Positions 17,226 to 25,389 of a stretch of DNA of 64,000 bases are shown piece after piece (the stretch's first letter is position 1; every line of letters starts with the position of its first letter). The DNA lies in the NCBI RefSeq assembly GCF_017352115.1, contig NZ_CP071448.1:2999001-3063000 (forward strand), written 5' to 3'. The position numbers and the translations under genes were made by a program. The DNA comes from Flavobacterium endoglycinae. Lineage in GTDB: Bacteria > Bacteroidota > Bacteroidia > Flavobacteriales > Flavobacteriaceae. Below the pieces are notes generated by a model. The model saw only the letters and a program-made list of their open reading frames with translations, was not told where the DNA came from and made no database searches.

Positions 17226-17290
17226 AGTTTTCAGTTTTTTATTCTCAGTTTCAGTTAAAGTCAGCACCTGTGACTGTAAACTTTACTGAC
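17226..17290. repeat. AGTTTTCAGT/GTGACTGTAAACT word repeat between pyrH and frr
   Basis: The words AGTTTTCAGT, CTCAGTTTCAGT and TGTGACTGTAAACT follow each other and can pair with one another. Similar blocks are at 40388-40453, 62125-62166, 62450-62486 and 63092-63113. Confidence 0.6.
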
Positions 17291-17292
17291 GA

Positions 17293-18000
17293 CTATATAT
17301 TTACTACAGTTCCAATGTTTTCACCTTCGCAGATTTTTAGAAGGTTTCCAATTTTGTTCATATCAAAAACAACAATTGGAAGTTTGTTTTCCTGGCTTAA
17401 AGTAAAAGCAGTAGTGTCCATTACATTTAATCCTTTTTTGATTACATCATCAAAAGAAATGAAATCAAATTTTACGGCTGCTGCATTTTTTTCAGGATCT
17501 GAATCGTAAACACCATCAACACGGGTTCCTTTTAAAATTACATCAGCATTGATTTCGATACCTCTTAAAACTGCTGCGGTATCAGTTGTAAAGTATGGAT
17601 TTCCAGTTCCGGCACCAAAAATTACGATTCTGCCTTTTTCAAGGTGGCGATCTGCTCTTCTTTTGATATAAGGTTCTGCGATAGATTCCATTTTTAAAGC
17701 AGTCTGCAAACGCGTTTTCATTCCTTTGTCTTCAAGTGCGCCCTGCAAAGCCATTCCGTTAATTACAGTAGCAAGCATTCCCATGTAATCTCCCTGCACT
17801 CTGTCCATTCCTGAGCTTGCACCGGCAACGCCTCTAAAAATATTTCCTCCTCCAATAACGATAGCAATTTCTACTCCTTTGTCGTGAATCTGCTTAATTT
17901 CATCTGCATATTCGCCTAATCTTTTCGGGTCAATTCCGTATTGTAAATCACCCATTAAGGCCTCTCCGCTAAGTTTTAGAAGAATTCTTTTATATTTCAT
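17293..18000 (-). CDS. pyrH: UMP kinase
   Basis: A 235-residue amino-acid-kinase-fold enzyme that phosphorylates UMP to UDP. Visible motifs are KLSGEALMG near residues 9-17, [10 protein letters not shown] near 49-58, [21 protein letters not shown] near 120-140 and [13 protein letters not shown] near 153-165. An upstream in-frame extension is possible, but the ATG at 18000 is preferred. It gives the family N-terminus [14 protein letters not shown], and a -7 element at 18023-18031 lies inside the extension. It is cotranscribed with frr. Confidence 0.97.
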   Translation of the reverse strand: MKYKRILLKLSGEALMGDLQYGIDPKRLGEYADEIKQIHDKGVEIAIVIGGGNIFRGVAGASSGMDRVQGDYMGMLATVINGMALQGALEDKGMKTRLQTALKMESIAEPYIKRRADRHLEKGRIVIFGAGTGNPYFTTDTAAVLRGIEINADVILKGTRVDGVYDSDPEKNAAAVKFDFISFDDVIKKGLNVMDTTAFTLSQENKLPIVVFDMNKIGNLLKICEGENIGTVVNI

Positions 18001-18022
18001 ATTGTGTGTTGCGTTAATTTGT

Positions 18023-18031
18023 GCAAATATA
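18023..18031 (-). promoter_or_regulatory. pyrH-frr -7 element (TATATTTGC)
   Basis: Reading the minus strand, TATATTTGC matches TAnnTTTG exactly and ends 22 nt before the preferred pyrH ATG. The -33 position is only a T-rich stretch. Its place inside the longer open frame decides the pyrH start. Confidence 0.65.
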
Positions 18032-18190
18032 GACATATTCTGATTTTTAAAAATAATTTACAAAAAATTAATTAGACCTGGGATTGAATTTTTTATAAAG
18101 ACTTTTTTGATTTTTTTAGATTGAATGTGACAAAAGTCATTCTCAGATCGTTCGAAAATCCGTAATTTTATAGTAGCAAAATAAATATCT

Positions 18191-18808
18191 ATGAAAAGTA
18201 TTGTAGCCAAAGCATTATTCAATAGTCATTCGTATGTTGAATATCGAAAATTAGTTACTGATCTGCTTTCTGAAGGTAAATCAACCGGAAGCCAACAATC
18301 TGAAAGCCTTACCAATTATTCTAAGCTTAACGAAGCAAGAATGAACCGACTGGAAAAAACCATCACCATTTCTGAAGATGTTATTTCAAAACTGCAGCAC
18401 TTAAATAATCATTATATCTGGCTTGTGATTTCTGAAGGCTGGTGCGGAGATGCAGCGCAGATTTTGCCTATTTTGAATAAGATGGCTTTAGCATCAAATA
18501 AAAAAATTGATCTTCGAATCGTACTTCGGGACGAAAACGACGAATTAATGAACCAGTATCTGACCAATGGCGGAAGAGCAATCCCAAAAGTCATTGTTAT
18601 TTGTAAAGAAGCCGGAATTGTTCGTGCGGATTGGGGACCAAGACCAAAAGGCGCAACAGAATTGATGAACAATCATAAAAGAGATGTTGGAGCCATTGAC
18701 GAGAAAATAAAAACAGATTTACAATTATGGTATCTGGCCGATAAGGGAATTTCTGTTCAACAAGAGCTTGTGGAGATTATGGAAAATATAAAATATAACC
18801 GATTATAA
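18191..18808 (+). CDS. Thioredoxin-fold protein with a single-Cys active-site motif
   Basis: A 205-residue cytoplasmic thioredoxin-like protein (Thioredoxin_9 type). The N-terminal half is helical. The thioredoxin core begins at about residue 70, with EGWCGDAAQ at residues 82-90 in the place of the usual WCGPC: Cys85 is kept and the resolving Cys is Ala88. The cis-Pro loop is AIPKVIVI. No signal peptide is seen. With one Cys it cannot make the normal intramolecular disulfide, so a monothiol, peroxidase-like or binding role is more likely. It appears monocistronic, with an AT-rich region on both sides. Confidence 0.88.
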   Translation: MKSIVAKALFNSHSYVEYRKLVTDLLSEGKSTGSQQSESLTNYSKLNEARMNRLEKTITISEDVISKLQHLNNHYIWLVISEGWCGDAAQILPILNKMALASNKKIDLRIVLRDENDELMNQYLTNGGRAIPKVIVICKEAGIVRADWGPRPKGATELMNNHKRDVGAIDEKIKTDLQLWYLADKGISVQQELVEIMENIKYNRL

Positions 18809-19019
18809 TGTTTTTATTTTTGTAATAAATGTCTGAAGTTGTGATATGTTAAAGTATTGATAATAAATGTTGTAATGGTTTTAAAAAAAATCAGAAAATG
18901 TTTTTTCTATTATAAAATTTTGTAACTTGCTGTCATGATCCCACTTCTATTATATATTTTTTGATTTACTGCTTGTACTGGTGTCTATTTTAACTCTAAC
19001 CATTTAAAAATTCACTATT

Positions 19020-19097
19020 ATGAAAAAGTTATTCGAAAGGTTTTATGATTTTTTTTCTGCATACTTATTCGGAGGGAAAAATGTTCCTCACTATTAA
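19020..19097 (+). CDS. Candidate 25-residue amphipathic small protein
   Basis: An ATG-initiated frame of 25 codons encodes MKKLFERFYDFFSAYLFGGK followed by NVPHY. Lys/Arg/Glu/Asp alternate with Phe/Leu/Tyr, giving an amphipathic helix of the kind that binds membranes. It sits alone in a 456-nt spacer, with an AT-rich promoter-like region upstream and a hairpin with a U-rich tail at 19139-19164 downstream. I know no family for it. It could instead be an untranslated small RNA with a fortuitous frame. Confidence 0.4.
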   Translation: MKKLFERFYDFFSAYLFGGKNVPHY

Positions 19098-19138
19098 TTA
19101 AAATAAATAAGTATGGGATAACATTATTTTAGAAGTCG

Positions 19139-19164
19139 GCACATTACTTTTTGGAGTGATGTGC
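19139..19164 (+). terminator. Hairpin downstream of the small ORF
   Basis: The 9-bp stem GCACATTAC/GTGATGTGC (one G-T pair) has a loop of 8 nt and is followed by TAATTTCTTTT. It closes the transcript that would carry the 25-codon frame. The rest of the spacer (18809-19019 and 19165-19264) shows only AT-rich sequence. Confidence 0.55.
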
Positions 19165-19264
19165 TAATTTCTTTTCTGGGGAGTTCAAAATAATGTGATC
19201 TAGCAATAAAAAAAATCTTTTAAAGTCATTGTAAGAGATTACACTTCCTGCATTTTTTATAAAT

Positions 19265-19954
19265 CTATTTCAGGCTTTCTTCAAATAACGTGATGTCAAT
19301 TGCATTTTTTACGTCGTAATCGCCAATTTTTGTTCGTCGCAAAACTGTTAAATGAGAACCTGAATTCATGGCTTTTCCAAAGTCATAAGCCAATGAACGA
19401 ATATAAGTTCCTTTACTGCAGACTACTCTAAAATCAATTTCAGGTAAGGCAATTCTAGTTATTTCAAATTCATGAATGGTCGTTTTTCGGCTTTCGATTT
19501 CTATAGATTCTCCTGCACGCGCATGCTCGTACAAACGAACACCATCTTTTTTAATAGCCGAGAAGATAGGCGGTTTTTGATCGATTTCGCCTAAAAATTG
19601 TTTTACAGTTTCATGAATCAAAGCTTCATCAATATGAGAAGTTGGAAAAGTCTGATCGATTTCAGTTTCTAAATCATACGATGGAGTAGTCGCTCCAATG
19701 TAAAATGTTCCTGTATATTCTTTTGCCTGACCTTGCAGCTCGGAGATTTTTTTTGTGAATTTTCCAGTACAAATTAATAAAAGTCCGGTTGCTAAAGGAT
19801 CTAAAGTTCCTGCATGGCCAATTTTGAACTTTTTTGGAAGTCCAACTTTATTAATCAAAAGGTATTTTAATTTATTGACAGCTTGAAACGAACTCCATTT
19901 TAATGGTTTGTCAATCAATAAAACTTGTCCGTTTAAATATTCTTCAGGTGCCAT
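19265..19954 (-). CDS. truB: tRNA pseudouridine(55) synthase TruB
   Basis: A 229-residue enzyme making pseudouridine 55 in tRNA T-loops. The catalytic motif GHAGTLDPLATG has Asp52. VLLIDKPLKWSSFQAVNK and CSKGTYIRSLAYDFG are the other family motifs. It is shorter than E. coli TruB (314) because the C-terminal PUA-like part is missing, as is usual in Bacteroidota. Its ATG overlaps the uppP stop by one base (TAATG), so it is translationally coupled within the ftsX-DUF3098-uppP-truB cluster. Confidence 0.97.
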   Translation of the reverse strand: MAPEEYLNGQVLLIDKPLKWSSFQAVNKLKYLLINKVGLPKKFKIGHAGTLDPLATGLLLICTGKFTKKISELQGQAKEYTGTFYIGATTPSYDLETEIDQTFPTSHIDEALIHETVKQFLGEIDQKPPIFSAIKKDGVRLYEHARAGESIEIESRKTTIHEFEITRIALPEIDFRVVCSKGTYIRSLAYDFGKAMNSGSHLTVLRRTKIGDYDVKNAIDITLFEESLK

Positions 19955-20751
19955 TATATAATCGTAAGCGGGTGAATGAAAAAGTGAATCAATAATAAAA
20001 TGATTCCGGCAATAATTCGGTAATAGCCAAATACTTTAAAACCATTTTTAGTCAAAAAACTAATAAAAGTTTTAATCGCTAGAAGAGCTACAATAAAAGC
20101 AACAATGTTACCGATAATTAAAAGATTTATCTGGTCGTGAGACAATTCAAATCCGGCTTTGTAATAATCATAGCATTTTTTTACTGTTGCACCTAACATG
20201 GTAGGTACGGCTAAAAAGAATGAAAATTCGGCAGCAGAAGTTCTGGTCAATTTTTGAGACATTCCACCTACAATACTGGCACCGCTTCGTGAAACTCCAG
20301 GAATCATAGCCAGACATTGAAAAAATCCAATTTTCAGTGCTTTTGCATATGTGATTTCAGAAGAAACTTCAGGATCATTTGGTTTGTTGAACCATTCGTC
20401 TACTTTTAATAAAATAATACCTCCAATTAAAAGAGAGATCGCAACTGTAACTGGATTTTCTAACAAATCGTCGATAAAATCGCTCAATAATAATCCTAAA
20501 ACCACAGCAGGGATAAAAGCAACTAAAAGTTTAAAGTAGAAATCAAATGTTTGAAAGAAACGTTTGAAGTATAAAATAACAACCGAAAGTATTGCGCCAA
20601 GCTGAATTACAATGGTGAAAAGTTTAGTGAAATCGTCTTTAGCGATTCCAAAAAATGAAGAGGCAATAATCATGTGGCCTGTTGAAGAAACGGGTAAAAA
20701 TTCAGTAATTCCTTCAATAATAGCAAGAACGATAGCTTGTAATGTGTTCAT
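19954..20751 (-). CDS. uppP: Undecaprenyl-diphosphatase
   Basis: A 265-residue inner-membrane BacA/UppP phosphatase that recycles undecaprenyl diphosphate for peptidoglycan and other wall polymers. Signature motifs are [15 protein letters not shown] near residues 14-28 and [16 protein letters not shown] near 155-170, with about eight membrane segments. Length is typical. It overlaps truB by one base and follows the DUF3098 gene. Confidence 0.97.
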   Translation of the reverse strand: MNTLQAIVLAIIEGITEFLPVSSTGHMIIASSFFGIAKDDFTKLFTIVIQLGAILSVVILYFKRFFQTFDFYFKLLVAFIPAVVLGLLLSDFIDDLLENPVTVAISLLIGGIILLKVDEWFNKPNDPEVSSEITYAKALKIGFFQCLAMIPGVSRSGASIVGGMSQKLTRTSAAEFSFFLAVPTMLGATVKKCYDYYKAGFELSHDQINLLIIGNIVAFIVALLAIKTFISFLTKNGFKVFGYYRIIAGIILLLIHFFIHPLTII

Positions 20752-20805
20752 TTAGAATTTTAGATTTCAGATTTTAGATTTCATACTTCGCTTTGCTTAG
20801 CGATG
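20751..20805. repeat. TTTAGATTT word repeat upstream of uppP
   Basis: TTTAGAATTTTAGATTTCAG and ATTTTAGATTTCA follow in series, then CTTCGCTTTGCTTAGCGATG. A block of opposite wording (AATCTAAAAT, AATCTGCAATCTAAATT) is at 21161-21190, so the DUF3098 gene is bracketed by mutually complementary repeats. Confidence 0.55.
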
Positions 20806-20825
20806 TCCAAAATCTATAAATCTAT

Positions 20826-21077
20826 TTATTTAGTTTTTTTGAAAATAGAATATATCGTGATTCCAAAACCAATTAAAACAGTAGTTGGAGCTAAACGAAT
20901 ACGTCTAAAATTAAAAATATCTTCGTTGAAAACATTTGGATTATCGCTTCCTCCGCCTGACATTAAAATAAATCCTAAAGTAATAACGGCAATTCCGATT
21001 AATAAGATTTTGTAGTTAATCCCGTCAAAAAGGAATTCTTGTTTTTGCTGTTGTTCTTTATTATTATCGTTTTTCAT
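20826..21077 (-). CDS. DUF3098 membrane protein
   Basis: An 83-residue protein with a hydrophilic Gln/Lys-rich N-terminus and two membrane helices (YKILLIGIAVITLGFILMSGG at about 27-47 and LAPTTVLIGFGITIYSIF at about 62-79). A short loop with FNEDIFNFRRI lies between them. It matches DUF3098, found almost always beside ftsX and uppP in Bacteroidota. A role with FtsX in cell-wall remodelling is plausible from position only. Repeats flank it on both sides. Confidence 0.88.
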   Translation of the reverse strand: MKNDNNKEQQQKQEFLFDGINYKILLIGIAVITLGFILMSGGGSDNPNVFNEDIFNFRRIRLAPTTVLIGFGITIYSIFKKTK

Positions 21078-21092
21078 TTTTTATTTATTTTT

Positions 21093-21190
21093 TAGCGTGA
21101 GCAAAGTCAGAGGCTATTTTGTCTATGTTTGTCAGCCCGAGCGAAGTCGAAGGCCTTTTCAATCTAAAATTTAAAATCTGCAATCTAAAT
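21093..21190. repeat. TCGAGCGAAGTCGA-type and AATCTAAA word repeats
   Basis: Two related units, GCGTGAGCAAAGTCAGAGGC (21096-21115) and GCCCGAGCGAAGTCGAAGGCC (21135-21155), stand 39 nt apart. They are followed by AATCTAAAATTTAAAATCTG and CAATCTAAATT up to 21190, directly against the ftsX stop codon. Confidence 0.55.
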
Positions 21191-22065
21191 TAATAAAGAT
21201 CGTCAGTTCTTAAATTCAAGAAACGTTGTGTTGCAAAATGTGTGCTTACCCATGTAATTAAAACCCCTAATCCAAAAACGGCTACTAACACCAACCCGAT
21301 TAAAGCTTTATCTTCTAAGATTCCTAAACCAGGAAAATTAGTTTCTACATATCCTAAAAGAGCAATTAAAGCAATTATTGCTAAAGCTGCCCCAAGCATT
21401 CCTAATTTTACGCTTCTCATTACAAATGGCTTGCGAATAAAAGATTTTGTCGCGCCAACCATCTGCATGGTTTTAATAATAAAACGGTTTGAGTGTATCG
21501 ATAAACGCAGTGAACTATTGATTAATAATACTGCGATAACTGTTAAGAAACCACTGATGATCAAAATCCACATACTAACTTTTTTGATGTTGTCGTTTAC
21601 CAGATTTACCAATTGTTTGTCATAAACAATATCAGAAATCATAGTGTTTTTACGCAGATTGCTTTCAATTTCCAAAATGCTGTCTCTTTCAACATAATCT
21701 GCTTTTAAATGAATATCATAAGAATTCAATAATGGATTTTCTCCCAAAAATGTAAGGAAATCTTCGCCGATAATATCAGTGTGTTCTTTCGCTGCTTTTT
21801 CTTTTGTGACATAGACAAATGATTTAGCATAAGGTGCTCTTTTCAATTCAGTATTAAAAGCTTTGATAATACTATCGTTTGCTTCATTTTTAAAGAAAAC
21901 GGTCATTGCAATTTTTTCTTTAAAATCGTCAGCCAGTTTATTAGAATTAATAATAAATAATCCCAGTACTCCTAAAAGGAATAAAACTAGAAAGACACTT
22001 AATACTACCGAAAAATAAGAGGAAATTAACCTGCGTTTTTGAAATTTATCAAAGTTAGAACTCAT
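21190..22065 (-). CDS. ftsX: Cell-division ABC transporter permease FtsX
   Basis: A 291-residue inner-membrane protein with the FtsX plan: cytoplasmic N-terminus, first helix at about 17-40 (YFSVVLSVFLVLFLLGVLGLF), an extracellular domain of about 120 residues, then three helices (ILIISGFLTVIAVLLINSSL, LGMLGAALAIIALIALLGYV, LIGLVLVAVFGLGVLITWV). It should pair with FtsE to control peptidoglycan hydrolases at the septum; ftsE is not in the window. It is the first gene of the ftsX-DUF3098-uppP-truB cluster. Confidence 0.95.
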   Translation of the reverse strand: MSSNFDKFQKRRLISSYFSVVLSVFLVLFLLGVLGLFIINSNKLADDFKEKIAMTVFFKNEANDSIIKAFNTELKRAPYAKSFVYVTKEKAAKEHTDIIGEDFLTFLGENPLLNSYDIHLKADYVERDSILEIESNLRKNTMISDIVYDKQLVNLVNDNIKKVSMWILIISGFLTVIAVLLINSSLRLSIHSNRFIIKTMQMVGATKSFIRKPFVMRSVKLGMLGAALAIIALIALLGYVETNFPGLGILEDKALIGLVLVAVFGLGVLITWVSTHFATQRFLNLRTDDLY

Positions 22066-22385
22066 AGTATGCTTAAATTATGTGGTAAAAATAATAAAGA
22101 ATTTCTTTATTTAAAGTTAATAACAAACTTTTATACTATAAATGTACGATTCGTTATCGAATAAAAAGTCCATTTTAGTGGTAAAAAAGTAATTTAATTA
22201 TAAAGAGCACAAAATATTTTAATGTTGAGCTATTTAAAATGCAAGCTCCAAATTTTTGTACGTGTATGGTCTGTTTTGATCCATAATTTTGATATAAATA
22301 AGTATTTATGATTCAAACAAATGCGCTTTTTTACTAATCTTGAATGCATAATTGTTATTTTATTTTGTTTGTCAATGTAAATAGC

Positions 22386-22417
22386 TTTGCTACAATGCAC
22401 AATAAATGTAAATTTGC
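22386..22417 (+). promoter_or_regulatory. leuS promoter (TTTG-N19-TAAATTTGC)
   Basis: TTTG at 22386-22389 and TAAATTTGC at 22409-22417 are separated by 19 nt, an exact match to the Bacteroidota -33/-7 consensus. The transcript should start near 22424, leaving a leader of about 55 nt that includes the CTTAG repeat. Confidence 0.75.
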
Positions 22418-22437
22418 GGCTTAAATTAATTAGTGAA

Positions 22438-22477
22438 AAGCTTAGAACCTTAGTAGCTTAGAATCTTAGTCACTTAG
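22438..22477 (+). repeat. CTTAGAA word repeat in the leuS leader
   Basis: The words CTTAGAA, CCTTAGTAG, CTTAGAAT, CTTAGTCA and CTTAGAA run in tandem and end 2 nt before the leuS ATG. The spacing (about 9-10 nt) is regular. Confidence 0.6.
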
Positions 22478-22479
22478 AA

Positions 22480-25389
22480 ATGAAATACAATCCAAACGAA
22501 ATAGACGCCAAATGGCAGAAGTATTGGGCAGAAAATCAAACTTTTGCTGCCAAAAACAATTCTGAAACTCGAGGCGAAGCCGAACAGAGCGAAGCTAAAC
22601 CGAAGCATTATGTTTTAGACATGTTTCCTTATCCATCAGGAGCAGGACTGCATGTTGGGCATCCGCTGGGATATATTGCTTCAGATGTTTATTCTCGTTT
22701 TAAAAGACATCAAGGTTTTAATGTTTTGCATCCGATGGGATACGATAGTTTCGGATTGCCAGCAGAACAATATGCAATTCAAACAGGTCAGCGTCCAGAA
22801 GATACAACTCGCGTAAACATTGACGGCGGCGTAGATAAAGAAGGAAAACAAATTGCTGGTTACAGAAAACAATTGGATAAAATTGGTTTTTCTTTTGACT
22901 GGGGACGTGAAGTTCGTACCTCAAATCCAGATTATTACAAACATACACAATGGATTTTTATTCAATTGTTCAACTCTTGGTACAATAAAAATTCTGATAA
23001 AGCCGAAGATATTGCAACATTAGTTTCTGTTTTTGAAAAAGAAGGAAATGCCAATGTAAATGCAGTTTCTGATGATAATATTGCTGTTTTCTCAGCAGAA
23101 GAATGGAATGCGCTTTCATCAGACGAACAAGAAAAAATCCTTTTACAATACAGATTGACTTATTTGGCAGAAACAGAAGTAAACTGGTGTCCTGGTTTAG
23201 GAACTGTTTTGGCTAATGACGAAATCGTAAATGGAGTTTCAGAACGTGGAGGATTTCCGGTTATCCGTAAAAAAATGACACAATGGAGCATGCGAATTTC
23301 TGCTTATGCAGAGCGTTTGCTTAATGGTTTAAATGATATTGACTGGAGCGAATCGATCAAAGAATCGCAAAGAAACTGGATTGGAAAAAGTGTTGGAGCA
23401 ATGGTTACTTTCAATGTAATTCCAACAACCAACAACCAACAACCAGAAACTATTTCAGTTTTCACAACAAGACCTGATACTATTTTCGGAGTAACCTTTA
23501 TGACTTTGGCACCAGAGCATGATTTGGTGGCTAAAATTACAACTCCAGAACAAAAAGCCCAAGTTGAAGCGTATATCGAAAAAACGTCTAAACGTTCTGA
23601 ACGTGAACGTATGGCTGATGTAAAAACGATTTCAGGTGCATTTACAGGAGCTTATGCGGAACATCCGTTCACAAAAGAACCAATCCCGGTTTGGATTGGG
23701 GATTATGTTTTGGCAGGTTACGGAACAGGAGCGGTTATGGCGGTTCCTTGCGGCGACGAAAGAGATTATGCTTTTGCTAATTTCTTTAAAGGCCAAAACG
23801 GAATGCAAGAAGTTAAAAACATTTTTGCCAATGTTGATATTTCTGAAGCCGCTTACGGATCTAAAGACAACGTTGAAATCGCAAATTCTGATTTCTTAAA
23901 CGGATTAAATTATAAAGAGGGAACTAAAAAAGCGATCGAAAAACTGGAAGAAATTGGTCAGGGAACTGGAAAAACCAATTACCGTTTGCGTGATGCTGTT
24001 TTCTCTCGTCAGCGTTATTGGGGTGAGCCATTCCCAGTGTATTATGTGAATGGACTTCCAAAAATGATCGATTCTCAACACTTGCCAATTATTTTGCCAG
24101 AAGTAGAGAAATATTTACCAACCGAAGACGGATTGCCGCCATTAGGAAATGCTGCAGTTTGGGCTTGGGACAGTGTTCAGAATTCAGTGGTTAGTACTCA
24201 GTTGATAGACAATGTCAATATTTTTCCTTTAGAATTGAATACAATGCCAGGTTGGGCGGGAAGTTCATGGTATTGGATGCGTTATATGGATGCGCACAAT
24301 GAAAATGAATTTGCAAGTAAAGAAGCTTTGGCGTATTGGGAAAGTGTAGATTTGTACATTGGAGGAAGCGAACACGCAACGGGCCACTTATTGTATTCTC
24401 GTTTCTGGAACAAATTCTTAAAAGACAAAGGTTTTGCGCCAACCGAAGAGCCATTCAAAAAACTGATTAATCAGGGAATGATTTTAGGGACTAGTGCTTT
24501 TGTTTACAGAATCGAAGGAACGAATAGTTTTGTATCTAAAAATAAAATTGGAGATCATAAAGTACAGCCAATCCATGCTGATGTTTCAATGGTGAATTCT
24601 TCTGATGAATTAGATGTTGAAAAATTCAAATCTTGGAGAGAAGATTATGCTGATGCGGAATTTATCTTAGATGATAACGGAAAATACATTGTAGGCCGCG
24701 AAGTTGAAAAAATGTCAAAATCGAAATACAATGTAGTAACTCCAGATGATATTTGTGCAGAATATGGTGCAGATACATTACGTTTGTATGAAATGTTTTT
24801 AGGGCCATTGGAGCAGGCAAAACCTTGGAATACGGCTGGTATTTCAGGTGTTTTTGGGTTTCTTAAAAAATTATGGAGATTGTATTTTGATGACAATGGT
24901 CTAATCGTAAACAACGACGAACCAACAAAAGACAACTTGAAATCGTTGCATAAAACCATCAAAAAAGTAGCAGAGGATATTGAGAATTTCTCTTTCAATA
25001 CTTCAGTTTCTCAGTTTATGATTTGCGTTAATGAATTGTCTTCTCAAAATTGTCATTCAAGAGCGATTTTAGAACCATTAGCCATTTTGGTTTCACCTTA
25101 TGCGCCGCATATTGCTGAAGAATTATGGTCGCAATTAGGACATACAACTTCAATTTCTGAGGTTGCGTTTCCTGTTTTTGAAGAAAAACATTTGGTTGAA
25201 ACCAATAAAGAATATCCAGTTTCTTTCAACGGAAAAATGCGTTTCACAATCGAATTACCTTTGGATTTAACCGCAGCGCAAATCGAAGAAATCGTCATGA
25301 AAGACGAAAGAACACAAAGACAATTAGATGGTAGAACACCAAATAAAGTAATTATTGTTCCTGGGAAAATCATCAATTTGGTAGGATAA
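22480..25389 (+). CDS. leuS: Leucyl-tRNA synthetase
   Basis: A 969-residue class I synthetase charging tRNA-Leu. It contains the HIGH-type motif (YPSGAGLHVGHPLGY, residues 51-65), the CP1 editing domain (VFTTRPDTIFGVTF and TGAVMAVPCGDERDYAFA), PGWAGSSWYWMRYMD, a KMSKS motif (EKMSKSKYN) and the anticodon-binding C-terminus. It is longer than the E. coli enzyme (860), partly from insertions common in Bacteroidota. Three places look like in-frame low-complexity intrusions: residues about 29-40 (TRGEAEQSEAK), about 313-323 (an in-phase triple AACAACC, 23424-23444) and 24171-24203 (CAGT-rich). The expected catalytic motifs are intact, so it should be functional. Confidence 0.97.
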   Translation: MKYNPNEIDAKWQKYWAENQTFAAKNNSETRGEAEQSEAKPKHYVLDMFPYPSGAGLHVGHPLGYIASDVYSRFKRHQGFNVLHPMGYDSFGLPAEQYAIQTGQRPEDTTRVNIDGGVDKEGKQIAGYRKQLDKIGFSFDWGREVRTSNPDYYKHTQWIFIQLFNSWYNKNSDKAEDIATLVSVFEKEGNANVNAVSDDNIAVFSAEEWNALSSDEQEKILLQYRLTYLAETEVNWCPGLGTVLANDEIVNGVSERGGFPVIRKKMTQWSMRISAYAERLLNGLNDIDWSESIKESQRNWIGKSVGAMVTFNVIPTTNNQQPETISVFTTRPDTIFGVTFMTLAPEHDLVAKITTPEQKAQVEAYIEKTSKRSERERMADVKTISGAFTGAYAEHPFTKEPIPVWIGDYVLAGYGTGAVMAVPCGDERDYAFANFFKGQNGMQEVKNIFANVDISEAAYGSKDNVEIANSDFLNGLNYKEGTKKAIEKLEEIGQGTGKTNYRLRDAVFSRQRYWGEPFPVYYVNGLPKMIDSQHLPIILPEVEKYLPTEDGLPPLGNAAVWAWDSVQNSVVSTQLIDNVNIFPLELNTMPGWAGSSWYWMRYMDAHNENEFASKEALAYWESVDLYIGGSEHATGHLLYSRFWNKFLKDKGFAPTEEPFKKLINQGMILGTSAFVYRIEGTNSFVSKNKIGDHKVQPIHADVSMVNSSDELDVEKFKSWREDYADAEFILDDNGKYIVGREVEKMSKSKYNVVTPDDICAEYGADTLRLYEMFLGPLEQAKPWNTAGISGVFGFLKKLWRLYFDDNGLIVNNDEPTKDNLKSLHKTIKKVAEDIENFSFNTSVSQFMICVNELSSQNCHSRAILEPLAILVSPYAPHIAEELWSQLGHTTSISEVAFPVFEEKHLVETNKEYPVSFNGKMRFTIELPLDLTAAQIEEIVMKDERTQRQLDGRTPNKVIIVPGKIINLVG

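Larger units (their letters stand above)
22066..22479. other. Intergenic region between ftsX and leuS
   Basis: This 414-nt AT-rich spacer between divergent genes has no credible open frame. It holds the leuS promoter (22386-22417) and, immediately before the leuS ATG, a CTTAG-word repeat (22438-22477). Nothing else was recognised. Confidence 0.6.

Noticed and set aside
18001..18036. N-terminal extension of pyrH (12 codons)
   Set aside because: It contains a TATATTTGC -7 element at 18023-18031, and UMP kinases begin near [14 protein letters not shown].
23424..23444. AACAACC triple as a frameshift-prone error
   Set aside because: It is 21 nt, keeps the frame, and the protein remains collinear with LeuRS on both sides; a sequencing error is not needed to explain it.
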